DNA of 64,000 nt from Spirometra erinaceieuropaei (lineage: Eukaryota; Platyhelminthes; Cestoda; Diphyllobothriidea; Diphyllobothriidae), in contig CACRXP010000087.1 in assembly GCA_902702965.1 (NCBI GenBank), positions 86,630 to 150,629 on the forward strand, written 5' to 3'. Each line of letters opens with the position of its first letter. Positions within the stretch are counted from its first letter, which is position 1. A program made the translations under genes and the position numbers. Under the pieces are notes generated by a model, which was not told the origin of the DNA, searched no databases, and worked only from the letters and a program-made list of their open reading frames with translations. Positions 35,201 through 42,278 of this stretch are shown in pieces.

Positions 35201-38200
35201 TCTTGTGACTCTGTCTGACTCAGCTGCGAGGGCTTTTAGCTAGTGTTGTGCTGCCAGTATGGTAAATAATTACATACTTGGCATACTAATGGCTGCATTT
35301 TGACAGCTTGTGAATATTATGTTGCGATTCCGCAGCAACTGATGGATTCCATCTCAGATATTCATATAAACTTTTGGATCGACCTTAAAAAGACCTGTTC
35401 TTGAGGATTTACTATAAGTTTGCGCATTAATTGCCTCGGAAATTTAAAAAGACAGTAAATTTTCCATTCATTGCCGTATAAAGCCACCATGTTTTCTTTT
35501 TCTGCGTTTTCGGACGTACCAGGCAAATTAATAAGGTAGGCATTTTTTCACGCGTCGTCTGAACCATTGTGGTCGAAGTGAATGAAAGTGGTAAACATGC
35601 TGTCGGAATTATCATCTACGAGGTTGACATAAGCAAATGAAGACGTTCACCTAATGAAAGTAATTAATATCTATGTAAGCGTGGATTCCAAGGGGGTAAT
35701 TATATTTCTGTCTTGCCGAAAGTATTCAGTCAGCTTTTAGCAAGCCTAAGTTACAGCAGGTTACCTCGAGATCTGAACCAACGAATCTCTCGCATGAACT
35801 CCTATTGCAAGAATGTATTTTTATCGAATTTTAGATATCAACGATCGCCATATACTCCTACTTTATCCTTTCGATTTTCGCCTGGCAACTGTTGGATCCC
35901 GCACAAAACTACAGTGGGCACAACATAGATATGTACATACCACTTTTTGGACTGATTCGGTTGGCGTTCTATATGGGATGGCTAAAGGTGGGCTATAATG
36001 CAGTTGCCAGTGGCGATGCGAATGTTGGTTACTTTTGTTTCTGTCTATATTCCCTGATAGAGAAGCATCTTGAGTCTCCGAATCTAAATACCTGGTGACG
36101 TGTCAGTATGCAAATAGGGGGATCACTTAATTGAGCGTGTGATAGCTGTTGTCGTGGCATATGGTCATCCAGCTGCAGAAGTTGCACTTGGGAAAAAATA
36201 GTGGTATGTGAACGGTAACCGTCTAGAACACGGGTGGCTTTCAGCCAGCTTCCAGTGAAATCGCTGTAACCAAATTAGTTAGGTGAATTATCAAACGGCT
36301 GCGATGGCTGTCTATTGTCAGATCATGTGATGCGTAGAATCGGGGGTGAAAATCATGCAGGTGCAATGTGCGACTATCGATTTTTCTGCTAACCCTGCCG
36401 TCGGTCGTGTTAACCGCCACCTCATTGGTGCGATAGCAGTGGTGGTTAATTGTCCGCGTGGTAAAGGTTGGTTGAAACTGTGCAGTGGCTAATCCGACGG
36501 AACAACGATCCCGTAGCTCAGTGGTTAGAGCTTTGGACTTTTAAATTAGCCGGTGGCGGGATCGAGCCCCAGAGGTTTCAAAATCCGAGGTTGGATGAGG
36601 CTGGCTGATGACAGCCAGTAAGCCGGAAATGGCCATTCCAGTCTACCTTGTGTTTGTCGGCCATGCTAATCTGGTTGACCCGCATTGTGGACAGGGGGCA
36701 CCTGCTCCCTGGTCCACCTTAGTTTCAGTCACTGAGACTTTTCCATCCTCTGCGCGACGATAGTCATGTCAAGATCAACAAGATCAAGTATCCTTCAATC
36801 GGGCCAGTCACGTGAAATTCAGTTCGATTTTGTACAGCAACGCTCCAGTAGTAGGCAACGTTAGCCGACCACTTTTAGCTTTCATAATTATTTTTATCTT
36901 ACTCAAACTCATACGTGTACTATTTCTAAAGACGTTTTTAAGCCATTTTCTGTATTTTAAGAACCACATTTCTGAGTAGTAATGCAATAACTCTTTCCAC
37001 CTCCTATAGCGCAAGGAGGCGGGATAAAGATAAGTTGTGATTTACTTTAGAGGAAACGAGTAGCAAGCAGGTACAAGAACACAGAAACGAGTGCACAGTC
37101 AGGTTGTTTAAACAGTGCACAACTGCTAAACGTTTTGCACTCAAATACTCTTTCTCTTCAGTCATAAGCATTCAGAAGACGAAAAATCGCTCAACACAAA
37201 CATAATAAGTTTTTGTACATCTAATCTCGGAAGTATGATCAAAATTACACAAACATTTAAGATCTGTAGAGCATCCATTAGTTACTTAACTACATCGTCT
37301 TTTAGTTTATTTTTACGGATTGCTTGAAAATCTCTTAACCAGACGTTGACATGCCACCGCGCAGGTATATATTTGAGAGGACGTTCTGGTCGATCAGTAA
37401 TGCAGTCGTACTTAAATAGTCATTTTTTGTAAAGATCTTAAAATACTTCGGCCGCAGTTTTATCCTTTTTTGTGAATACTGTACCAATAAATACATGTTT
37501 CTGTTGTTTATTCTGAGTATTTTCGGCTTTCGAATGACAATGTGAAATTGTCAGAGGAAAGGGCTTTTTGCTTAGCTCCTCTTTATAAAACCCAATAAAG
37601 GGTCGTCTAAAAGACCATACTGAGAAGGAGAAATGTGAAGGGGATCAATTCATCCAGAAGATTTCTAAAGTAACCCTTGACAGTTACTTGATATAATAGG
37701 AACGTTTATTTCTAATGACTCAAAAGGCCGATATATTTTAATTATTTTTCTTCCAAATAGTGTTGGAAGAAAATAATAACTATGAGCGTCTTGTCCGCAC
37801 CCATTTCGACATATTAAAACAATCGTTTACTAAGCCACCAGCAAATTTAGTCTGATCTGGTGTTTGATAAATAATTATAGGTGGCCGAAATTTTGATCAA
37901 TCCATTTGGAACAGATGAGGATGACTTTGAGATGGATGAAATGCTAGAAAGGAATGTGCAAGTAAGTCAACATCTTGATCCGATACTGGATATAAATCAA
38001 AGGTGCTGTAATGTCACTTTGTACATTAAAATTTTCTTTTCAAAGGTACGCATTGACCAGGCCACTGGTTACTTATCACTATGCATGCTTTCTTAACAGT
38101 TTTCGCTGTTTTGGTTGGATTCCTACGAAGGGGAAATTCCCGATTTGTCAGAACCCCCTATTTCGCCGGGGAAAACGAAAAAATCGAAATCACTGGCCTC

Positions 38201-38318
38201 CCTCTTAGGCGACACTCATTCCTACAAACGACAACGCTCATCGAAATCCGAGGAACCCTTCTGGGGCTCACTAGCTAATGTTGACTACACGATACGGGAA
38301 CGTCCTAGTCCTGGTTAA
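17163..38318 (+). CDS. Bestrophin (Ca2+-activated anion channel), seven-exon gene
   Basis: Bestrophins are pentameric, Ca2+-gated anion channels of the plasma or organelle membrane. Exons: 17163-17230, 17266-17376, 22370-22671, 31247-31485, 35835-35987, 37881-37961, 38100-38318; 1173 nt, 390 residues. Seen in order: MTVSYSRAVA start; RWKGSVYKAIWIEF (23-36) and a first membrane helix; pore-neck helix GIPVGLFLGFYVNIIVR (75-91); HWWQRYLAIPWPD; RRRTLVRYVNL; LRYPTLEHVIEAGFMT; YAYNYINVPLAYTQ (227-240); two further hydrophobic helices; GWLKVAEILINPFG; acidic Ca2+ clasp TDEDDFE (302-308); LERNVQ (313-318); a polar, lysine- and serine-rich tail. All introns are GT-AG and the phases agree. The tail is much shorter than in vertebrates, and the residues normally between the NVQ block and the next W are not found. 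Membership is certain; the 3' end is less so. Confidence 0.95.
17231..17265 (+). other. 35-nt intron 1 of the bestrophin gene
   Basis: GTATGC at the 5' end and ACTTAACAG at the 3' end. Its removal joins LLF-R-WKGSVYK in frame, as in every bestrophin. Introns this small near the 5' end of a gene are well known from schistosomes and tapeworms. Confidence 0.9.
17266..17376 (+). CDS. Bestrophin exon 2 (first membrane helix)
   Basis: Completes Arg23, then residues 24-59 and two bases of Arg60. WKGSVYKAIW is the family's RW-x-GS-x-YK block. The following 22 residues are hydrophobic (VFLIIFMFFSLIY), the first transmembrane helix. The donor is AAACG/GTACAAG, followed by a 4993-bp intron. Confidence 0.93.
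17541..17722 (-). mobile_element. tRNA-derived SINE, minus strand, head deleted
   Basis: Read on the minus strand: 5' piece TCCCGATCGAAAACC-CAACTGGGCGACGGGCTCGTG, a gap where the A box should be, a B-box-like GGTCGCGAGTTCGAGGCTCG, then the body with GGCTTGGGTATGG and the tail ending TTATATCATTCTGCC. Body and tail match 28712-28894 and 36509-36675. It lies in intron 2. Confidence 0.8.
17797..17870 (+). mobile_element. tRNA-derived SINE head, plus strand, facing the previous SINE
   Basis: Starts TCCCGATCGAAAACC, then GGGCTCGTGGCCCAGTGGG with TAGAGGC (tRNA A box), then GTGGACTTCTAAAC, a tRNA-Arg(UCU)-like anticodon region. It breaks off there, so the B box, body and tail are missing. With 17688-17722 it forms inverted arms of about 35 bp around a 74-bp spacer. 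Confidence 0.75.
17871..22369 (+). other. Bestrophin intron 2, remainder
   Basis: About 4.5 kb. I found no exon-like segment, RNA gene or recognisable transposon protein. The longest frame (21164-21670, +) has no motif I know and ends before exon 3. The acceptor is TTTATCTCTCTTTCTACAG at 22351-22369, a good polypyrimidine tract. Confidence 0.5.
22370..22671 (+). CDS. Bestrophin exon 3 (pore neck and RFP-like block)
   Basis: Completes Arg60, then residues 61-160 and one base of Gly161. It includes the pore-neck segment IPVGLFLGFYV (76-86, the same numbering as human BEST1). Ile76 and Phe84 of the neck are kept; Phe80 is Leu. It then has HWWQRY, IPWPD, RRRTLVRY and LRYPTLEHVIEA. The family's diagnostic R-F-P triplet reads R-Y-P (150-152). 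The donor is GCAG/GTAACT. The last 68 bases are duplicated downstream at 23254-23321. Confidence 0.95.
22604..23877 (+). repeat. 650-bp tandem duplication covering the end of exon 3 and intron
   Basis: Unit 1 is 22604-23251, unit 2 is 23254-23877, offset 650 bp. Shared sequence runs from CTATATGCGCGA through GGTCATCA-GAGTC, well over 90% alike by eye. Unit 2 repeats the last 68 exon bases without frame damage, but the base before the donor is T instead of G (GCAT/GTAACT), and it has no acceptor of its own. Both units contain a phrase GCTGACGTTTCGAAGCCG that also occurs in related form (CTGACGCTTCGAAG) in the inverted arms at 41384 and 45610. Confidence 0.9.
23878..26194. other. Bestrophin intron 3, first unassigned part
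   Basis: Contains a 30-bp SINE tail scrap at 24187-24218 (ACCGACAGAGACAAGGGAG then TGGAATGGCC). Otherwise nothing recognised. A plus frame at 24212-24670 and a minus frame at 25495-26007 (170 codons) are open, but neither has a motif I can name. Confidence 0.4.
26195..26345. repeat. Dispersed repeat R5, copy in intron 3
   Basis: Shares the blocks TCCA-CGTGTGCCC-ACAG, CAGGGACG-TGAC and GCATCTACC-ACACTCTC, then CCTCC-CGCC, with 49296-49450 and, less clearly, 49105-49260. All are in the same orientation. Non-coding; origin unknown. Confidence 0.6.
26346..28195. other. Bestrophin intron 3, second unassigned part
   Basis: No exon-like or RNA feature recognised. Confidence 0.4.
28196..28465. repeat. 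Palindromic (foldback) element, copy 1
   Basis: 28201-28242 and 28425-28461 are inverted copies: TTTAAAGCAAGCAAG-ACAGCAGAATTTAATGGCACC against its reverse complement, around a loop of about 180 bp. The loop (TTTATTGATTAG, GACCTTGCTGTTT, TTGATTTTCT) matches the loop of a second palindrome at 55921-56298. It is a non-autonomous MITE-like family by structure. Confidence 0.75.
28466..28711. other. Unassigned stretch in intron 3
   Basis: Between the palindrome and a SINE. Nothing recognised. Confidence 0.4.
28712..28894 (-). mobile_element. tRNA-derived SINE, minus strand, near full length
   Basis: Minus-strand order: AACGGGCTCGTGGCCCGG, TGAGTAGGGGC (A box), GTTGACTTCTAAACCAAC (Arg-UCU-like anticodon arm), GGTCGCGAGTTCGAGGCTCG (B box), body GGGCTTGGGTATGGCTGG, tail CAGTCTCCCTTGTCTTTGTC then GGTAATGCCATTCTGCC. 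SINEs are transcribed by RNA polymerase III from the two boxes and moved by LINE proteins. It lies in intron 3, antisense to the channel gene. Confidence 0.85.
28895..31246. other. Bestrophin intron 3, last part
   Basis: No further exon found. A frame at 30110-30376 is open but lacks splice-compatible family similarity. The acceptor at 31245-31246 is preceded by TTTTGCAATTCCTTCCAATTGG. Confidence 0.4.
31247..31485 (+). CDS. Bestrophin exon 4
   Basis: Completes Gly161, then residues 162-240. FMTQEEKKLL follows EAG exactly as in family members (AGFMT-x-x-E-x-K). Next come FLPVVWATDLITQM (the P-x-x-W helix), ILCTALRTFRGGFGAVYAY and NYINVPLAYTQ. The donor is ACTCAG/GTAAAC in phase 0. Confidence 0.95.
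31486..32214. other. Bestrophin intron 4, part before RTE copy B
   Basis: No exon or RNA recognised. 31900-32214 is GC-richer and may be a rearranged 5' flank of the LINE, but it does not match the 5' part of copy A. Confidence 0.4.
32215..34622 (+). mobile_element. RTE-type LINE, copy B (5' truncated), in intron 4
   Basis: Matches copy A (12321-15400) from its position 13425 onward, starting at AACATCTGC-GACCT, and is more complete downstream. It ends with TACAAG-type repeats (AAGTACAAGTAAGTACAAG, about 34598-34618), the usual RTE 3' signature. It lies in the same orientation as the bestrophin gene and lacks the endonuclease N-terminus. Confidence 0.9.
32329..34545 (+). pseudogene. RTE-type reverse transcriptase, copy B, near-intact but inactive
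   Basis: Begins inside the endonuclease C-terminus (HGSDHVLVRT). In one frame: linker, amber at 32767, VNGGFIADNSAKVGRWREHF, APGEDGIPAEVFKF, WGLGILVPILKKGDKTRCENY, RGISLIDVAAKI, QAEFRAGRGCADQILTLRR, motif A FVDFAAAFDSVHRE, an ochre at 33601, SGVRQGCILSPILFNYVID, then the catalytic box LDYADAIALL (33748) where the second Asp of YADD is Ala. Thumb: VDSFKYLGVRLLPNG and VLLYGFECWALR. A one-base loss near 34163 shifts the frame to RRLRWFGHVLRCPPQELSV and a stop at 34536. Few lesions, so relatively young. Confidence 0.9.
34623..35136. other. Unassigned stretch in intron 4
   Basis: Nothing recognised after the LINE end. Confidence 0.4.
35137..35400. repeat. Small inverted-repeat element joined to a fragment of the arm repeat
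   Basis: 35137-35170 and 35240-35277 are imperfect inverted repeats (TTATTTACCACACTGGCAG against its complement CTGCCAGTATGGTAAATAA). To the right, CAGTATGGTAAATAATTAC with TTTTGACAGCTTGTGAAT and GATTCCGCAGCAACT follows the start of the 0.8-kb arms at 41384 and 46408. It is therefore either a MITE whose tip resembles the arm start, or a diverged third arm start with extra upstream sequence. Confidence 0.5.
35835..35987 (+). CDS. Bestrophin exon 5
   Basis: Residues 241-291 in phase 0. ISTIAIYSYFILS is a membrane helix (family V-V-T-x-A-V-Y-S-x-F). Next come WQLLDPAQNYSGHNIDMYIP (family R-Q-F-L-x-P-A-x-x-Y-x-G-H-x-x-D) and a helix LIRLAFYMGWLK. The acceptor TCGAATTTTAG is weak in pyrimidines. 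The donor CTAAAG/GTGGGC has GTGG rather than GTRA. Similarity is continuous across both ends, so the boundaries are secure. Confidence 0.93.
35988..36508. other. Bestrophin intron 5, first part
   Basis: Nothing recognised before the SINE. Confidence 0.4.
36509..36675 (+). mobile_element. tRNA-derived SINE with a different (Lys-like) head
   Basis: Head: CCCGTAGCTCAGTGGTTAGA then GC (classic A box), TTTGGACTTTTAAATTAGCC (anticodon loop with TTT, Lys-like), GGCGGGATCGAGCCCC (B box). Body and tail: GGCTGGCTGATGACAGCCAG, TAAGCCGGAAATGGCCATTC, CAGTCTACCTTGTGTTTGTC. The last parts match the SINEs at 28712 and 17541, while the head is clearly different. It lies in intron 5, in sense orientation. Confidence 0.85.
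36676..37880. other. Bestrophin intron 5, remainder
   Basis: No exon or RNA recognised. The acceptor is AATAATTATAG at 37880. Confidence 0.4.
37881..37961 (+). CDS. Bestrophin exon 6 (Ca2+ clasp)
   Basis: Residues 292-318: VAEILINPFG, TDEDDFE, MDEMLERNVQ. The family has V-A-E-x-L-I-N-P-F-G, an acidic cluster and D/E-R-N-L-Q. The acidic run binds the Ca2+ that opens the channel; here it is D-E-D-D with T in front. The donor is CAA/GTAAGT. If this intron were kept, the frame would add 44 residues and stop at 38096. Confidence 0.95.
38100..38318 (+). CDS. Bestrophin exon 7 (tail and stop), boundaries less certain
   Basis: Residues 319-390: FSLFWLDSYEGEIPDLSEPP, then a K/S-rich stretch (PGKTKKSKSLASLL), KRQRSSKSEEPFWG and a stop TAA at 38316. 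The acceptor is GCTTTCTTAACAG. An upstream in-frame TAA (38094-38096) means no earlier acceptor could feed this frame. A good donor (GTAAGT) occurs at 38321, two bases after the stop. Family members have about 15 conserved residues between NVQ and the next W that are not seen here, so a small exon may have been missed. Confidence 0.7.
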   Translation, partial: FSLFWLDSYEGEIPDLSEPPISPGKTKKSKSLASLLGDTHSYKRQRSSKSEEPFWGSLANVDYTIRERPSPG

Positions 38319-38563
38319 CGTAAGTTTGCCTTTTAATCCCCGGAATTATCTTTGTCAATCACTTCTTGCTAACCAACTGGATTCCACCCCCATTGTAGAT
38401 GGTGAAAAGGTCGGATGGTTGGCAGTTGAAGCGATGAACGGGAACTCACATCCATTCACTCCCTATAGCAGTTTATATGTAAAGAACTACTCAAGCATCC
38501 TTTAATCGACAAATCATGTCCCCAGATTGAAGGGTGCACCTCGGAGCTATACATTAGAACTAG

Positions 38564-38569
38564 AATAAA
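38564..38569 (+). other. Candidate poly(A) signal of the bestrophin gene
   Basis: AATAAA, 246 bases after the stop codon, the first good match downstream. Used by position only. Confidence 0.45.
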
Positions 38570-38988
38570 TTTTCTCAGGACGGAATTCAGAGTTGCTTCA
38601 CAGTGAGGTGTGAGCGCATCAGTTTCGACGGCGTCCCAAACACACTCGAGTAACCCTCCTAGATGAGAGTGTAAATGCACAAATAATGTGCTTAATCACG
38701 TTCTGACGGAATAACTATTAACTGAAAGACCAGATGTATGTTTCGAAAATTTTGGGCTGCTGTATGACGTAACCGCGAGGCGTCCGGATAGTTGATACGT
38801 CTCCTCGCGTGCATTCGGGTACATTAACTCCAGATTCCACGTTGCCTATTATAATTTCCTCGGGAACTAAAGCGCGAACCTGGAGTCAGTCTACTGGAAC
38901 AAAGTTATTTTATATCTACAAAAGCTGACATAATTGTTCAAACTGAAATCCACCAGTTACCGCGGAAAAATCACCACCCGCAAACTGT
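38570..38988. other. Unassigned stretch downstream of the bestrophin gene
   Basis: Nothing recognised. Confidence 0.4.
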
Positions 38989-39016
38989 CAACAGGCGGTC
39001 AGTAGTATACATTCTA
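38989..39016 (+). repeat. 28-bp direct repeat, left of the Gypsy fragment
   Basis: CAACAGGCGGTCAGTAGTAT followed by ACATTCTA. It differs at two positions from 40855-40882. The two copies border the Gypsy fragment exactly. Confidence 0.8.
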
Positions 39017-40854
39017 CAAGTTCCAGTTCTTCTTCGACTCCATCAAGTACCTTGGATTCGTTTTTGACGTCACTGGTCGCCATCGAGATCCTGAAAACAT
39101 TCGGGCCATACAGCGGATGCCTGCACCCAAGAATGTATCGCAACTTCGTTCGTTCCTTGGCCTGATCGGCTACTATAGTGCCTTCCTACCATCGCTGCAT
39201 GATGTACGGGCCCCGCTCAACCGTCTGTTGAAGAAGGATGCTCCCTGGTGCTGGTCTCCCGCCTGTGAAAAGGCCTTCGCCCTGCTAAAGTCGACGCTGA
39301 GTTCAGATCTACTGCTCACGCACTACGACCCGACGCTGCCGATCGTTGTTGCTGCAGATGCTTTCAACCACGGAGTTGGTGCCGTCATCTCACATACTTT
39401 TCCTGATGGGTCGGAAAAGGCGATCATGCATGCATCTCGCACGCTAACCCATGCGGAAAAGAACTACAGGCAAATAGAGAAAGAGGACCTAGCCCTATTG
39501 TTTGCGTCAAGCAATTTCACAAACTGTTGTACGGTCGCCACTTCACATTTTTGGCGGATCACGAACTATTGCTGTCAATCTTCGGTTCGAAGAAGGGCAT
39601 TAATGTCTATTCAGCTAGCCGACTTCTGCGAAGGGCAACCATCCTTCTTGACTGCGATTTCGACATTCGCTACCATCGTACTACAGACTTTGGTCAGGCT
39701 GACGCCCTTTCTCGCCTCATCAGCAATCAGCAGGAACCCGAGGAAGATACCGTGATTGCCGCTATTTCGATTGCGGACGGTGTGCGCCGTCAGCTATCAG
39801 ACGCCATAGGATGTATCCCTGTCACTGCCTCGGACATCCGACGTGCTACTGAACTGGATCCTGTTCGCCGTCAGGCCATCACCTACGTGCAGACCTGCTG
39901 GTCAACCACTGCTCTCCCTGGTGATCTTCGTCAGCTCTTCCTCCGCCGAGCATTGCTATCTGTGATTTACTCCTGCCTCATGTTTGCGGACCCTGTGGTG
40001 ATCCCATCTTCCCTCCGACCCACTGCGCTACGCCAGTTCCATGCGGATCATCCTGATACCAGCCGAATGAAGTCAGTTGCTCGCAGTTTTGCTTACAGGC
40101 CGGGTATCGACGGCGACATCGACGACCTGGTTCGGCGCTGTTCCCGATGTCAGCAAGCTGCCAAGATGCCGCCTCTTCAACCGCCAGTATCCTGGCAACT
40201 ACCGTAAAGGCCTTGGTCACGCGTGCACATCGACTTCGCTGACCCAATTAACGGAGTCTGCTACCTACTCTTGGTTGACGCCTATTCGAAGTGGCCCGAG
40301 ATTACTCCGCTGAATCCAGCAACCGCATCTGCCACTATCGCCTTCCTACAACGCATCTTTAGCCAGCATGGCTTACCAGAAGTCCTGGTCTCAGATAATG
40401 GCTCTCAGTTTACCTCGTAGACGTTTGAGGATTTCTGCCGCCAGCACAACATCCAGCATCTTCGCTCGCCGCCCTAACATCCTCAGTCTAACGGTCAGGC
40501 GGAGCGTTTTGTCCACACGTTTAAGAGAGCCCTCTTGAAAGCTCGTGGGGAGGGGACCACGGATGAGATCGTCCAGGCACTCCTGTTTTCCTACAGGACA
40601 ACACCGAAACTGGCGTCTCCTGGTGGCGTTTCTCCTGCCGAAGCGTTGATGGGCCGAAAACTGCGTACAACATTTCATGCACTCGTCTCTACCGGTGTGT
40701 AGCCCGCGCAGACTTCTCCAGTCTCTCACAGCAAGCTCTCCATCGGAACACCTGTCTTCGATCGTGGCTATAGAGCGGGGTTCACAGACTGGATTGAAGC
40801 AACCGTAGTAGCGCACAAAGGCAGTATGTTAATTGACGTCGACGTTGGTGATGC
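39017..40854 (+). mobile_element. Gypsy-type LTR element, 3' half only
   Basis: Starts abruptly in the reverse transcriptase (KFQFFFDSIKYLGFVFD) and stops abruptly just after the integrase C-terminal module (SMLIDVDVGD). No LTR on either side. By sequence type it belongs with the Mag/CsRn1-like Gypsy elements known from flatworms. The ends abut the 28-bp direct repeats. Confidence 0.85.
39018..40854 (+). pseudogene. Gypsy pol remnant: RT end, RNase H, integrase
   Basis: RT connection: NVSQLRSFLGLIGYYSAFLP (39135). RNase H: HYDPTLPIVVAADAFNHGVG and AEKNYRQIEKEDLALLF, then a frameshift near 39515 and RYHRTTDFGQADALSR. Integrase zinc module: RQFHADHPDTSR (H-x3-H) with CSRCQ (C-x2-C), 40038-40154. 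Catalytic core: RVHIDFADP (D), LVSDNGSQFTS (D) and NGQAERF (E) spaced normally. GPY/F-like end: GTPVFDRGYRAGF. Stops at 40205, 40418, about 40477 and about 40700. The catalytic triad remains but the gene is dead. Confidence 0.9.
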
Positions 40855-40882
40855 CAACAGGCAGTGAGTAGTATACATTCTA
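40855..40882 (+). repeat. 28-bp direct repeat, right of the Gypsy fragment
   Basis: CAACAGGCAGTGAGTAGTAT followed by ACATTCTA, partner of 38989-39016. Confidence 0.8.
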
Positions 40883-41383
40883 AAGTGGTTTACCATGACG
40901 TATACGATGGAGAGGCGGGATAAAAACTGTAGATCGGCTTAGACGAGCAGAAACAGACAATGCGAAGCTTATGCTAAAATTTGCAGCTTGTAACTCGCAC
41001 TGGAGAAAGCGGGAGAAATTTCAACTCTTTAGGAGAGAGAATATTTGGTCGGGCACGTCAGGGACCGCACGATTTACGTTTGAGACGAGGTATCCAGGTG
41101 TCGAATCCATCAACAGGCATGTAGGACTTCCTACTGCTTAAAAATCCCAGCGTCACTAAATACACATACATCAGCACAAATAATCAAATTAACTTTGGCT
41201 TAAAGCTTCGTTCCGACGGGCTGACCCTAAGATCGGCTGGGAAACTGGAGTTTATACACCAGAAGGCACACGGGGAATGCTGTGGGATCTACTAATGAAC
41301 AGAACCCCACGCAGCTACCTCATGCGGTGCCACAAGTTTGGCGAAGAACGCATATCTGGGCCTTCAGTCAATACCGGTGTTTT
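40883..41383. other. Unassigned stretch
   Basis: No similarity seen to the LTR at 48515-48885. The last 40 bases (GGGCCTTCAGTCAATACCGG) loosely resemble the upstream side of 35264. Confidence 0.4.
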
Positions 41384-42278
41384 CAGTATGGTAAATCATT
41401 CAGTATTTGTATACTGATATCTGCCTGTTGGGAGCTTGTGAATGCTACGCGGCTATCCCGCGGAAGCTAGTGAGCCTCGGCCCAAATACTCATGTAATCT
41501 ATCAGGGCAAAACTAAAAAGCCTTGTTCAAAAGGATTCACGCCATGTTCGCACATTGATTTATGGGGAGATTTAAAAGGCGATACACAAACAAAAGTGAT
41601 AACGAGTGGAGTGAAAGGGACTAAAGTGGCAATTTCTGGATTTTAACCGGCGTCAAGCAGTCCTATCTCGATCTGGGTCAAATGCATGTGATATCCGGGA
41701 GTTGGCCGTGTCTGAAGGCTTTATTATGATAAAGGAAACTTAGCATTAAAAATCCCCGATACCAGTTACATCTAAAATGAAGAATTTTACTTGCCAAAAT
41801 TAGTTATGTATGTCCACCACCCGGTCAGTTTGACCTCATATTTCCCCCATTGTTATAAATGCTGGATTAGAATATGATGCTACAAATTCGAAAGAACAGT
41901 GCTCTTGTTTCCACTCAGATACGGATTTGGAACACCGCAGCGAGTCAGAAATACACGTTTTGTTTAATAATTGACGCCATTGACTGAATGCAAAAAACAG
42001 ATATTGTGCGACAGAGGAACTCGCCGAAAGATACTTGTGGTGTTACTGACGCTTCGAAGATCTGAGTCGGCTGCCCACTGTTAAAGCGTTTAGTGCAGAA
42101 GACTGATCAGACGTTTAAACACCTAAGCGGGCTAGTCAGCCTCGAAGTGATCTAATTTTTTCTTTATCTTTTCCTGCCTCGGTCCTTTGGGCAAACGTCT
42201 GGAGAGTTTGACAGCTTTCAGTATAACATATCGCCATATTCATAGAGGCTGGCTGAATTTCTGCCTCCGTTTCCGGTA
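41384..42278 (+). repeat. Inverted arm, left copy
   Basis: 41384-42182 matches the reverse complement of 45610-46408, both 799 bp, roughly nine bases in ten by eye. Landmarks from the outer end: CAGTATGGTAAATCATTC, GGAGCTTGTGAATG, TAATCTATCAGGGC, AACCGGCGTCAAGCAGTCCT, CATTTGACC-type blocks, GGTGTTACTGACGCTTCGAAG, GCAGAAGACTGATCAGACG, TTTTCCTGCCTCGG. This copy continues to about 42278, where the extra part is matched by the inverted fragment at 43075-43312. There is no convincing protein; the element type is unknown. Confidence 0.85.

Noticed and set aside
38046..38096. Alternative exon VRIDQATGYLSL after the clasp exon
   Set aside because: It has an acceptor-like AG and the right phase but hits a stop after 16 codons and does not resemble the family; kept only as a possible truncated form.
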